Positions 1-6,185 of a stretch of 8,925 bases of DNA are shown piece by piece. The position numbers and the translations under genes were made by a program. Origin of the DNA: an uncultured Eubacteriales bacterium (GTDB taxonomy: Bacteria > Bacillota_A > Clostridia > Oscillospirales > CAG-272); the NCBI GenBank assembly GCA_900557635.1, contig USTB01000024.1, positions 1-8,925 of the forward strand. The letters are read 5' to 3'. The notes below the pieces were generated by a model, which saw only the letters and a list, made by a program, of their open reading frames with translations, had not been told where the DNA came from and searched no databases. Within the stretch, counting starts at the first letter, position 1; every line of letters begins with the position of its first letter.

Positions 1-88
1 GAGGCTCCACCTGCTTCAAGCCGCCGAAGCGACTGCCCATGCCCGCCGCCATGATGACCAGTGTGGCAGGCGCTTTTGTTTGTGACAT
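1..88 (-). CDS. Nucleotidyltransferase (sugar-NTP transferase type), N-terminal fragment
   Basis: Only the first 29 codons are inside the window; the gene runs off the left edge. The peptide reads MSQTKAPATL followed by VIMAAGMGSRFGGLKQVEP. The A-A-G-M-G-S-R stretch with a lysine shortly after is the nucleotide-binding signature of the GT-A-fold NTP transferases (LxAGxGxR...K), which transfer a nucleotidyl group from an NTP to a sugar phosphate or similar substrate. The G-S-R-[FY]-G-G-L-K-Q variant is one I associate with a Firmicutes subgroup of sugar nucleotidyltransferases; the substrate cannot be told from so little sequence. The start is well supported: TAAGGAG at 96-102 (minus strand) lies 7 nt upstream of the ATG. 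It is transcribed divergently from the aminopeptidase, from a consensus promoter near 290-318, with a leader of about 195 nt. Confidence 0.8.
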   Translation of the reverse strand, partial: MSQTKAPATLVIMAAGMGSRFGGLKQVEP

Positions 89-161
89 GAGAATTCTCCT
101 TAGAATAATATGTAGAAATCGGGTAAGATCGCGCGAAAATTGCAAAAGGGACAAAATAGGC

Positions 162-283
162 AAAAAAACGGTTCCGGATCCACCGAGCATAACCCGCGTG
201 GGCTTTGCAGATACTGAAACCTGAAACCATGCCCGCGGATCCGTTCCGACTGCCGACGGCAATCGACAGAACCCGCATTTTCG
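162..283 (-). promoter_or_regulatory. Structured leader / possible attenuator or small RNA ending in a T7 tract
   Basis: Read on the minus strand, the transcript from about 283 holds: segment GGTTC (273-269); an 8-bp hairpin CGATTGCC (265-258), loop GTC, GGCAGTCG (254-247); GAAC (246-243) directly after it; a first GGATCC (242-237) that can pair with a second GGATCC (181-176); an inner GCG-GGC (236-231) that can pair with GCC-CA-CGC (203-196); and GGAACC (175-170) followed by G and seven T (168-162). GGTTC can pair either with GAAC next to the first hairpin (4 bp) or with GGAACC just before the T-run (5-6 bp), so two exclusive folds are possible, one of terminator type. I matched no known riboswitch class. 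It could equally be a free small RNA of about 120 nt. The pairings are read by eye, without energy calculation. Confidence 0.4.
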
Positions 284-289
284 CCCATC

Positions 290-318
290 AGTATACCACA
301 CACGACGCATTTTGTCAA
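290..318 (-). promoter_or_regulatory. Sigma-A promoter of the nucleotidyltransferase
   Basis: On the minus strand a perfect -35 TTGACA (318-313) is followed by exactly 17 nt and the -10 TATACT (295-290). Transcription should start near 283, leaving a leader of about 195 nt before the ATG at 88. It sits back to back with the plus-strand promoter of the aminopeptidase. Confidence 0.8.
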
Positions 319-342
319 CGTCGGAAGAAATATTGACAAAAT
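309..342. repeat. 10-bp inverted repeat spanning both divergent -35 boxes
   Basis: ATTTTGTCAA at 309-318 is perfectly repeated in inverted form as TTGACAAAAT at 333-342, with 14 bp between. Each arm contains the -35 box of one of the two divergent promoters (TTGACA at 318-313 minus, and 333-338 plus). Two similar promoters back to back could give this by chance of shared consensus, but the match continues past the hexamers into an AAAT at each spacer, so a shared regulator site is possible. Confidence 0.55.
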
Positions 343-361
343 CGTCCGAGTTTGCTATCAT
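333..361 (+). promoter_or_regulatory. Sigma-A promoter of the M29 aminopeptidase
   Basis: Perfect -35 TTGACA (333-338), 17-bp spacer, -10 TATCAT (356-361). Transcription should begin near 368, giving a 5' untranslated region of about 109 nt before the ATG at 477. I found no strong hairpin in that leader. Confidence 0.8.
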
Positions 362-476
362 ATACACACAGCAAATATCCGCCGATGCATAAAGCACGTT
401 CGGATATCCCACGGCAGGGGGGCGCGAGCCGTGCGTTTCCCGCCGCAAATCGTCAAGCAAAAGAGGTTATCGAGAA

Positions 477-1703
477 ATGAACCGTTCAACACTCAAGAAA
501 TACGCCCGTCTCATTGCCAAGGTCGGCGCCAATGTACAGCCCGGGCAGGAGGTCGTGATCCACGCGGAGCTGGACTGCCCGCAGTTTGTGGAGCTTTTGA
601 CCGAGGCATGCTACCGTCTCGGCGCATCCGGTGTGCGCGTGGAATGGAAGCATCAGCCCCTGACCCCTCTTCACATCAAGTATCGCTCGGACAGCGATTT
701 GGCACGCGTGGAGCCGTGGGAGGTGGAGAAGCTGCGTCACCGTGCCGAAAAGCTCCCTGCCCGCATCATTCTGCTCTCGGAGGATCCGGACGGACTGGCA
801 AAGGTGGATATGGAGAAATATTCCCGCGCACGCATGGCGCAGTACCCCATCATCAAGCCTTACCGCGATGCGGCGGAGAACCGTGAGCAGTGGTGCATTG
901 CCGCAGTCCCCGGCGAGCGTTGGGCAAAGAAGATGTTCCCGCAGGACAGACGCTCGGGCGCGGTGGAAAAGCTGTGGGAGGCGATCCTGCATGCGTCCCG
1001 TGCGGACGGTCCCGACCCCGAGGCGGCATGGGAGGAGCATAACCGCACGCTTAAGGAAAAAAGCAATCGCCTCAATGAGATCGGCGTGGAGCGCCTGCAC
1101 TACACTGCGGGCAACGGCACCGATTTCACGGTGGGCTTCATGGAGAACGGTCTGTTCCTCGGCGGCGACGAAAAGACGCTGGGCGGCGTGGTGTTCCAGC
1201 CCAACATTCCGTCCGAGGAGGTCTTTACCACACCGAAGCGCGGTCTGGCGGAGGGCGTGGTCTATGTGTCCAAGCCGTATTCCTATCAGGGCTGTCTCAT
1301 CGAAGGCATCCGTCTGGTGTTCCGCGAGGGCAAGGTGGTCGAGTGCTCCGCCGACACGAACGAGGAGCTTCTGCGCCGCATGATCTCCATGGACGAGGGC
1401 GCGTCCTATCTCGGCGAGTGCGCTCTGGTGCCCTATCATTCGCCCATTTCCGAGAGCGGACTCCTTTACTATAATACGCTGTTCGACGAAAATGCGGCAT
1501 GCCACATCGCACTGGGCATGGGCTTTGTGAACTGCGTGCGGAATTTTGATTCCTTCACGCTGGAGGAGTGCCGCGCGATGGGCGTCAACGATTCCATGAT
1601 CCACGAGGATCTGATGATAGGGACGCCCGACATGAACATTACGGCATACACCCGCCGCGGCGAAGAAATTCCGGTATTCCGCAACGGCGACTGGACGCTT
1701 TGA
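477..1703 (+). CDS. M29-family metalloaminopeptidase (AmpS/PepS type)
   Basis: This 408-residue protein has the length and full layout of peptidase family M29, cytoplasmic metalloaminopeptidases that remove N-terminal amino acids from peptides using a two-metal centre. The usual ligands are visible: Glu248 in P-S-E-E-V-F-T (245-251), Glu314 in L-G-E-C (312-315), His343 in C-H-I-A-L-G (342-347), and His376 and Asp378 in I-H-E-D-L-M-I-G (375-382). The start region (Y-A-R-L-I-A-K-V-G-A-N-V-Q-P-G-Q) is also typical. The residue 7 after His343, which is a catalytic tyrosine in characterised members (Tyr352 of the Thermus enzyme), is Phe350 here. No signal peptide is seen. The start ATG is preceded by AAGAGG (461-466) 10 nt upstream, a modest site. 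It is a single-gene unit with its own promoter (333-361) and terminator (1712-1752). Its likely role is peptide catabolism or turnover. Confidence 0.93.
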   Translation: MNRSTLKKYARLIAKVGANVQPGQEVVIHAELDCPQFVELLTEACYRLGASGVRVEWKHQPLTPLHIKYRSDSDLARVEPWEVEKLRHRAEKLPARIILLSEDPDGLAKVDMEKYSRARMAQYPIIKPYRDAAENREQWCIAAVPGERWAKKMFPQDRRSGAVEKLWEAILHASRADGPDPEAAWEEHNRTLKEKSNRLNEIGVERLHYTAGNGTDFTVGFMENGLFLGGDEKTLGGVVFQPNIPSEEVFTTPKRGLAEGVVYVSKPYSYQGCLIEGIRLVFREGKVVECSADTNEELLRRMISMDEGASYLGECALVPYHSPISESGLLYYNTLFDENAACHIALGMGFVNCVRNFDSFTLEECRAMGVNDSMIHEDLMIGTPDMNITAYTRRGEEIPVFRNGDWTL

Positions 1704-1711
1704 TCGGTCAG

Positions 1712-1752
1712 AATGCAGGATTTTTCACAAATCCTGCATTTTCTTTGTTTTG
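1712..1752 (+). terminator. Rho-independent terminator of the aminopeptidase gene
   Basis: A perfect 12-bp stem AATGCAGGATTT (1712-1723) / AAATCCTGCATT (1729-1740) with loop TTCAC begins 8 nt after the stop codon. It is followed by a T-rich tract (TTCTTTGTTTTG). Confidence 0.92.
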
Positions 1753-1808
1753 CGCCTCCGACATTTTCTCCTTTTGCAAAAAAAGAATGGGAAAATCTAC
1801 CGAAACTA

Positions 1809-1837
1809 TTGAATTCCTCGGGAATATCCTGTATAAT
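1809..1837 (+). promoter_or_regulatory. Sigma-A promoter of the aminotransferase unit
   Basis: -35 TTGAAT (1809-1814), 17-bp spacer, perfect -10 TATAAT (1832-1837). Transcription should start near 1844, about 213 nt upstream of the aminotransferase ATG. The spacer holds a small inverted repeat ATTCC-TCG-GGAAT (1813-1825), which overlaps the end of the -35 box and could be an operator half-site pair. Confidence 0.8.
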
Positions 1838-1843
1838 GGAGAG

Positions 1844-2056
1844 GATAACTGCCATTGCCCTTGCATTTTCGGGTGTCGGCTTCCTTCATTTTTAAATCGG
1901 CACGTATGCGCCGATTCGGCGAAATGACAGAAGAATTCCGTTCCGTGTCTGCGGACGCGGCAGTGTCCTTTCGACCTGCGGCGGGTCATGACCCGTTTGC
2001 GGGGCAAACGCTATTCTGTTTTGGTTGAGCCGCCCACAGCGGCAGGAGGTGCCGGA
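1844..2056 (+). promoter_or_regulatory. Long structured 5' leader of the aminotransferase gene
   Basis: Between the predicted transcription start and the ATG at 2057 there is no supported gene, but a chain of hairpins: AATCGGC (1895-1901)/GCCGATT (1910-1916); CCGTGTC (1943-1949)/GACGCGG (1954-1960) with a TGCG tetraloop and one G-U pair; the palindrome CGGGTCATGACCCG (1982-1995); CGTTTGC (1994-2000)/GCAAACG (2004-2010) followed by a T-rich CTATTCTGTTTTGG; and GCCGC (2029-2033)/GCGGC (2039-2043), which ends directly against the ribosome binding site. The third and fourth share bases 1994-1995, so they compete in part; GACC (1973-1976) can also pair with GGTC in the third. This density of pairing suggests a cis-acting RNA, but I recognise no known class. 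Confidence 0.4.
2044..2050 (+). promoter_or_regulatory. Ribosome binding site that fixes the aminotransferase start
   Basis: AGGAGGT lies 6 nt upstream of the ATG at 2057. The reading frame is open back to an ATG at 1988, but that codon has no ribosome binding site and lies inside the palindrome CGGGTCATGACCCG, and the 23 extra residues do not look like part of the family. The 2057 start is therefore preferred. Confidence 0.9.
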
Positions 2057-3334
2057 ATGAAGTATTCGGAAATGACGCCCGATCAGCGTCTGAGTGAACT
2101 GAAGGAACTGCGCGAGGAATACGCGCGCATTCAGGAGAAGCATTATAAATTGGATATGTCGCGCGGTAAGCCGGGCGCGGAGCAGTTGGCTCTGACCCAG
2201 GATATGCTGGGCGTGATCTCAACGCCGGAGGACTGTATCTCAGAGGGCGGCTTTGACTGCCGCAATTACGGAATGCTCGACGGTATTCCGGAGGCAAAGA
2301 GAATGTTTGCCGATCTGTTGGATGTGGAGCCGAAGAGCATCATTGTGATGGGCAACTCCAGTCTGAATACCATGTACGACGAAGTGGTTCGTGCGCTCAT
2401 GTTCGGCGTGCCGGGCGGAAAAGAGCCGTGGGGCAAGCAGGGCAAGGTGAAATTCCTCTGTCCCGCGCCGGGCTACGACCGTCATTTCGCCATTTGCGAG
2501 GCGACGGGCATCGAAATGATCCCCATTGCCATGACCCCCACGGGACCCGATATGGACCAGGTGGAGGCGCTGTGCGGCGCCGATCCCTCCGTGAAGGGCA
2601 TCTGGTGCGTTCCGAAGTATTCCAACCCCGACGGTATCGTGTACAGTGCGGAGACCGTGGAGCGCTTCGCCCGCCTCAAGCCGGCGGCGCCCGACTTCCG
2701 TATCTTCTGGGATAACGCCTACGCCGTACACGATTTCTGCGAAAAGCCCGAAACCATTCCGAACCTGCTCCGCGAGGCGGCAAAGTACGGAAACGAGGAT
2801 CAGGTGCTCATGTTCGCCTCCACCTCCAAGATCACCTTCCCCGGCTCGGGCGTGGCGATTTTGGTGGCAAGCGACGCTAACATTGCTGCAACCAAGTATC
2901 ATCTCGGCTATCAGACCATCAGCTACGATAAGATCAATCAGATGCGCCACGTCAAGTTTTTCGGCAACGCGCAGGGAATTCTGGAGCACATGAAGCGGCA
3001 TGCTGCCATCATCCGTCCCAAATTCGAGATCGTGACCGAGGCACTGCAAAAGCTGGAGCCGCTCGGCATCTGCACCTATACCAATCCGCGCGGCGGCTAT
3101 TTCCTGAGCCTGAACGTGATGGACGGCTGTGCACAGCGCGTGTACGACCTTGCGGCAGGCGCGGGCGTGACCCTGACCAACTGCGGCGCAACCTACCCCT
3201 ACGGCAAGGACCCGCACGATTCCAATTTGCGTATCGCCCCCACGTACCCCTCGAACAAGGAACTGCGTGTCGCCGTGCAGATTCTGTGTCTGTGCGTCCG
3301 CTTGGCTTGTCTGGAAAAGCTGAGCGAGCAGTGA
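2057..3334 (+). CDS. PLP-dependent aminotransferase, class I fold, PF12897 (Asp_aminotransf) type
   Basis: This 425-residue protein matches the bacterial aminotransferase group that includes the Corynebacterium glutamicum aspartate aminotransferase; members start with a helical region and L-D-[ML]-[ST]-R-G-K-P-x-x-E-Q-L (32-43 here). Further landmarks are R-N-Y-G-x-L-D-G (69-76), the phosphate-binding N-S-S-L-N (100-104), P-G-Y-D-R-H-F (138-144), W-C-V-P-K-Y-S-N-P-D-G (183-193), W-D-N-A-Y (218-222, Asp219 binding the PLP ring nitrogen), the Schiff-base lysine Lys258 in S-T-S-K-I-T, and Arg392 in N-L-R-I-A-P-T-Y-P for the substrate carboxylate. It is expected to be cytoplasmic and to move amino groups between an amino acid and a 2-oxoacid, probably aspartate or alanine with 2-oxoglutarate; the substrate is inferred only. 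It leads a likely unit with the membrane protein 88 nt downstream and isocitrate dehydrogenase, a source of 2-oxoglutarate. The long structured leader suggests post-initiation control. Confidence 0.92.
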   Translation: MKYSEMTPDQRLSELKELREEYARIQEKHYKLDMSRGKPGAEQLALTQDMLGVISTPEDCISEGGFDCRNYGMLDGIPEAKRMFADLLDVEPKSIIVMGNSSLNTMYDEVVRALMFGVPGGKEPWGKQGKVKFLCPAPGYDRHFAICEATGIEMIPIAMTPTGPDMDQVEALCGADPSVKGIWCVPKYSNPDGIVYSAETVERFARLKPAAPDFRIFWDNAYAVHDFCEKPETIPNLLREAAKYGNEDQVLMFASTSKITFPGSGVAILVASDANIAATKYHLGYQTISYDKINQMRHVKFFGNAQGILEHMKRHAAIIRPKFEIVTEALQKLEPLGICTYTNPRGGYFLSLNVMDGCAQRVYDLAAGAGVTLTNCGATYPYGKDPHDSNLRIAPTYPSNKELRVAVQILCLCVRLACLEKLSEQ

Positions 3335-3387
3335 TGTGACCGTCGGTCACACCTCGGATGCCTTTTGTGCGCAGTGCGGCTGCACTG
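3335..3387 (+). other. Two hairpins in the aminotransferase / membrane-protein gap
   Basis: TGTGACC (3335-3341)/GGTCACA (3345-3351) with loop GTC starts directly after the stop codon, and CAGTGC (3372-3377)/GCACTG (3382-3387) with loop GGCT follows. Neither is followed by a proper T-run (only TTTT after CC at 3363-3366), so they look more like a weak terminator, processing site or RNA stabiliser than a full stop to transcription. The downstream gene has no obvious promoter of its own in this gap. Confidence 0.4.
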
Positions 3388-3407
3388 TCAGCTTCCAATC
3401 ATAAAAG

Positions 3408-3414
3408 AAGGAGG
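3408..3414 (+). promoter_or_regulatory. Ribosome binding site that fixes the membrane-protein start
   Basis: AAGGAGG lies 8 nt upstream of the ATG at 3423. A TTG at 3417 in the same frame is only 2 nt from the site, too close to be used, so the ATG is the start. Confidence 0.9.
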
Positions 3415-3422
3415 AATTGCCC

Positions 3423-4859
3423 ATGCCGGATACACCGGTTCGGATCGGTCACGCCGTCTCAAATACATATGCGCCGTCCGACCGTGCAACGACGGCGCAG
3501 ACGGGCAGTCCCTCCGATATGCCCACGGGCAAGCGGACGGCGAATAAGGTGGAACAGCGGCAGAAATGGAATGCGGTCTGTCAAGTGACGGCGGGCATTC
3601 TCATCGGCGCCGCGCTGTCTCTGATCACGCTGGCGCGCGTGGTCGGCGGCTTGGGCAATCCGTGGACCCTTCCGTGGTTTGTCCTGTGCCTGTTTCTTTC
3701 CCTGCTGTGCGCCGTTCTTTTCCACATTTTTGCGGGCGTGCTTGCGGGCAACGCCGTGGGATACCGCATTTTGTATCTCCGCGTGCTGATGTGGGAATGG
3801 TTTTGTCCGCCGAACACGGGGGAAATGCACCGACGGGTCTCGCTCCACGGCGCGTGGGGCGGTCTGTGCATTCTGTATGAGCCGCCTGTCCCGGGCGGGC
3901 GCGACCCTCTGCTCCGCGCCATGCAGTATGCCTCCGGCTCGGGCGGAAACATCCTCACCGCGCTGATCGTCTCGGCGGTGCTTTGGATCGTCGATCCGCA
4001 TAACGAATACGTTCTCATTGCCATGCAGTGCTTTGTCTGGGTGTCGGTGCTGTATGCCGTGGTCTGTATGATCCCGTACTATTCGGGCTATTTCCCCACG
4101 GACGGCATGCTCTTTTGGAATCTCATCCTGCGGCGCGCCGATCAGGAACAGCTTTTGTGGCTGAGGTATGTGCGCGGTCAAATCTATGCGGGAACACGTC
4201 CGCGCAATATTCTGGTCTTTCGTCCCGATGCGGGCGAGCAGACGCCCGAGGATACCCTGATTGACGGAGACTTTTTGGACGATCCGGACGACGGGACGGC
4301 ACAGCGTGTGCCGGGCACCAACGAACTGCTTCTGCTCTGGTACCGCTATCTGCGGGAGACCGATGCGGGCAATCAGGACGAGGCAAACGTCCTTCTGTAT
4401 CTGATGCGGCGCATGCTTCCGTGGTATCCTGCCGATATGCGGGCGCACATTTATTATGAGCTGTGCTTCCGCGCCTGTCTGGACAACAACCCGTCGCAGG
4501 CGAAGTATTATTTCGACAAATCGGAGTCGGCGCTCCGTACCGACCGTTCCATCACCGCCTACCGCGTCCGCGCCTATTACACCTATTATGCGCTCGGAAA
4601 CGCCGTGGAAGCGTACCGCTTATGCCAGCGGGGCTTGGCGAGCCGACGGGAACAGCCCCTCCTGCGCGGTTTGTGTGAAACCGAACGGGATATTCTCACT
4701 TCGCTTGAGGCACAGTGTCTGGAGACAGCCACCATGCAGTCTGCCATGTCCTTTATCCGCCGCGTGCGTCACCGTGCCGCCGTACCTCAGAAGGCGGACG
4801 GTGAGGACACAATACAGCAGGCCGTGCCCGAATCCGATCATTCCGAACCAAAACCCTAA
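3423..4859 (+). CDS. M50 (site-2-protease)-like multi-pass membrane protein lacking the HExxH zinc motif
   Basis: The 478-residue protein has a polar N-terminal tail (1-50), hydrophobic segments near 52-76, 82-112, 174-191 and 196-217, and a long soluble, mostly helical C-terminal half. The order of motifs follows the Clostridia M50 metallopeptidase family as I know it: [12 protein letters not shown] (98-109) sits where members have V-x-x-H-E-L-G-H-x-x-x-[13 protein letters not shown] (113-124) and [10 protein letters not shown] (140-149), then P-P (154-155), match the region after it; M-I-P...F-P-T-D-G (216-228) matches the second metal motif with Asp227; and 340-430 resembles the TPR-like helical tail. 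His101 and Asp227 remain, but the catalytic Glu is Ile102 and the second zinc His is Gly105, so proteolysis is unlikely. Possible roles are membrane scaffold or regulator. It lies 23 nt upstream of isocitrate dehydrogenase. Family assignment rests on pattern, not alignment. Confidence 0.7.
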   Translation: MPDTPVRIGHAVSNTYAPSDRATTAQTGSPSDMPTGKRTANKVEQRQKWNAVCQVTAGILIGAALSLITLARVVGGLGNPWTLPWFVLCLFLSLLCAVLFHIFAGVLAGNAVGYRILYLRVLMWEWFCPPNTGEMHRRVSLHGAWGGLCILYEPPVPGGRDPLLRAMQYASGSGGNILTALIVSAVLWIVDPHNEYVLIAMQCFVWVSVLYAVVCMIPYYSGYFPTDGMLFWNLILRRADQEQLLWLRYVRGQIYAGTRPRNILVFRPDAGEQTPEDTLIDGDFLDDPDDGTAQRVPGTNELLLLWYRYLRETDAGNQDEANVLLYLMRRMLPWYPADMRAHIYYELCFRACLDNNPSQAKYYFDKSESALRTDRSITAYRVRAYYTYYALGNAVEAYRLCQRGLASRREQPLLRGLCETERDILTSLEAQCLETATMQSAMSFIRRVRHRAAVPQKADGEDTIQQAVPESDHSEPKP

Positions 4860-4882
4860 CACAAAAAGGAAGGAACCGAATA

Positions 4883-6094
4883 ATGGCTGAGACAATTCAA
4901 ATGAAAACGCCCCTCGTCGAAATGGACGGGGACGAAATGACCCGCGTGATCTGGCAAATGATCAAGGACATTCTCATTTTGCCGTATGTCGATCTGAAAA
5001 CCGAGTATTACGATCTCGGTCTGGTTCACCGCGACGAGACGAACGATCAGGTGACGGTGGACAGCGCGGAGGCGACCAAGCGCCTCGGCGTTGCCGTCAA
5101 GTGCGCCACCATTACGCCCAACGCCGCCCGCGTGGAGGAGTATCATCTTAAGGAAATGTGGAAGTCGCCCAACGGCACCATCCGAGCCATTCTCGACGGT
5201 ACCGTGTTCCGCACGCCCATCATCGTGCGCGGCATTCAGCCCTTTATTCCCACCTGGACCAAGCCCATCACCATCGCACGTCATGCATACGGCGATGTCT
5301 ACCGCAACACTGAAATGCGTGTGCCTGCCCACAGCAAGTGTGAATTGGTCTGCACCGATGCGGAAGGGAAGGAGACGCGCCGTCTCATCCACACCTTCGG
5401 CGAATCGGGCGGCATCGTGCAGGGCGTTCACAACGTGGACGCTTCCATCGCTTCCTTCGCACACTGCTGTTTCCGCTTTGCACTGGATCAGAAAAAGGAT
5501 CTGTGGTTTGCCGCAAAGGACACCATTTCCAAAACCTATGACCACCGCTTTAAGGACATTTTCGCGGAGATTTACGACGCGGAGTACCGCAAGCAGTTTG
5601 AGGATGCGGGCATTACCTATTTCTACACCCTCATCGACGACGCCGTGGCGCGCGTCATCCGCTCGGAGGGCGGTTACGTGTGGGCGTGCAAGAACTACGA
5701 CGGCGACGTGTTCAGCGATATGGTGGCGACCGCCTACGGAAGCCTCGGCATGATGACCTCGGTTCTGGTTTCTCCGGACGGCGCTTATGAGTATGAAGCG
5801 GCGCACGGTACGGTTCAGCGCCACTATTACAAGCATCTGCGCGGCGAGGCGACCTCCACCAACAGCATTGCGACCCTCTTCGCATGGACGGGTGCACTGC
5901 GCAAGCGCGGCGAGCTGGACGGCACACCCGATCTTTGCGTCTTTGCGGACAAGCTGGAGCGCGCCGCCGTTCAGACCATCGAGGACGGTGTGATGACCGG
6001 CGATCTTTACAGCATGTCTACCTTGGAAAACAAGCAAAAGGTGGATACCGAGCCTTTCCTGCTTGCCATCCGCGACCGCTTCGAGAAGCTCTAA
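4883..6094 (+). CDS. icd: NADP-dependent isocitrate dehydrogenase, eukaryote-like homodimeric type
   Basis: Oxidative decarboxylation of isocitrate to 2-oxoglutarate with reduction of NADP+, in the cytoplasm. The 403-residue chain is close in length and motif order to human IDH1 and unlike the Escherichia coli type. Visible landmarks: [10 protein letters not shown] (12-21); V-K-C-A-T-I-T (72-78); [10 protein letters not shown] (92-101) with the substrate-binding Ser95, Asn97 and Arg101; Arg110; Arg133 in R-H-A-Y-G-D, the counterpart of human Arg132; Tyr140; Lys212; metal ligands Asp252, Asp275 and Asp279 (L-I-D-D and N-Y-D-G-D-V-F-S-D); [11 protein letters not shown] (285-295); and [10 protein letters not shown] (305-314), where Arg313-His314 match the residues that select NADP. 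All catalytic residues are present. AAGGAAGGA (4866-4874) lies 8 nt before the ATG. Only 23 nt separate it from the membrane-protein gene, so the two are probably co-transcribed. Its stop lies 2 nt before the repeat element 6097-6185. Confidence 0.97.
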   Translation: MAETIQMKTPLVEMDGDEMTRVIWQMIKDILILPYVDLKTEYYDLGLVHRDETNDQVTVDSAEATKRLGVAVKCATITPNAARVEEYHLKEMWKSPNGTIRAILDGTVFRTPIIVRGIQPFIPTWTKPITIARHAYGDVYRNTEMRVPAHSKCELVCTDAEGKETRRLIHTFGESGGIVQGVHNVDASIASFAHCCFRFALDQKKDLWFAAKDTISKTYDHRFKDIFAEIYDAEYRKQFEDAGITYFYTLIDDAVARVIRSEGGYVWACKNYDGDVFSDMVATAYGSLGMMTSVLVSPDGAYEYEAAHGTVQRHYYKHLRGEATSTNSIATLFAWTGALRKRGELDGTPDLCVFADKLERAAVQTIEDGVMTGDLYSMSTLENKQKVDTEPFLLAIRDRFEKL

Positions 6095-6096
6095 CA

Positions 6097-6185
6097 GGAG
6101 TACGCGGGGGATGCGCGGGGAGTACGCGGGGTGCTAAGGGATGCGCGGGGCGGCGCCCCGCGTATCCCCCGCATCCCCCGCGTCC
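6097..6185. repeat. GC-rich repeat and nested inverted repeat between convergent genes
   Basis: The left part holds alternating units of GAGTACGCGGGG (6098-6109 and 6120-6131) and GGATGCGCGGGG (6109-6120 and 6139-6150). The right part is their reverse complement. GGGATGCGCGGGGC (6138-6151) pairs with GCCCCGCGTATCCC (6155-6168) over 14 bp (one G-U) with loop GGC, and CGCGGGGGATGCG (6103-6115) pairs perfectly over 13 bp with CGCATCCCCCGCG (6170-6182). The right arm is almost continuous, whereas the left arm carries about 22 extra bases (6116-6137), as if a unit had been duplicated. There is no T-run on either side. It probably acts as a bidirectional terminator or 3'-end stabiliser for the isocitrate dehydrogenase and histidine kinase transcripts, and it encodes the kinase C-terminus. 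Confidence 0.75.

Noticed and set aside
181..231. Cyclic-di-GMP-I riboswitch, because GCAAAGCC occurs on the minus strand (208-201)
   Set aside because: The rest of the conserved core (the GGGCAAACC-like partner and the receptor hairpin) is missing, so a short match is not enough.
486..1604. Minus-strand open frame opposite the M29 aminopeptidase
   Set aside because: Same GC-driven antisense shadow, without any recognisable protein motif.
1924..2028. A 34-codon open frame in the aminotransferase leader (M-T-E-E-F-R-S...) as a leader peptide
   Set aside because: No ribosome binding site precedes its ATG and there is no run of a single amino acid of the kind seen in attenuation peptides.
1988..2056. 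Upstream ATG giving the aminotransferase 23 more residues
   Set aside because: The ATG has no ribosome binding site and is part of a palindrome, whereas the ATG at 2057 has AGGAGGT 6 nt upstream and gives the usual family start.
2240..3217. Minus-strand open frame opposite the aminotransferase
   Set aside because: Antisense shadow; the aminotransferase motifs on the plus strand explain the region.
3459..4448. Minus-strand open frame opposite the M50-like membrane protein
   Set aside because: Arg/His/Gln-rich shadow without motif or ribosome binding site; the plus-strand protein has the best start signal and membrane segments.
4856..6037. Long minus-strand open frame opposite isocitrate dehydrogenase
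   Set aside because: It is a shadow of GC-rich codon use; the peptide is His/Ala/Val-rich with no recognisable motif, while the plus strand encodes a full enzyme.
6103..6182. CRISPR-like array because of repeated GC-rich units
   Set aside because: The units are about 12 bases long, directly abutting or inverted, with no unique spacers.
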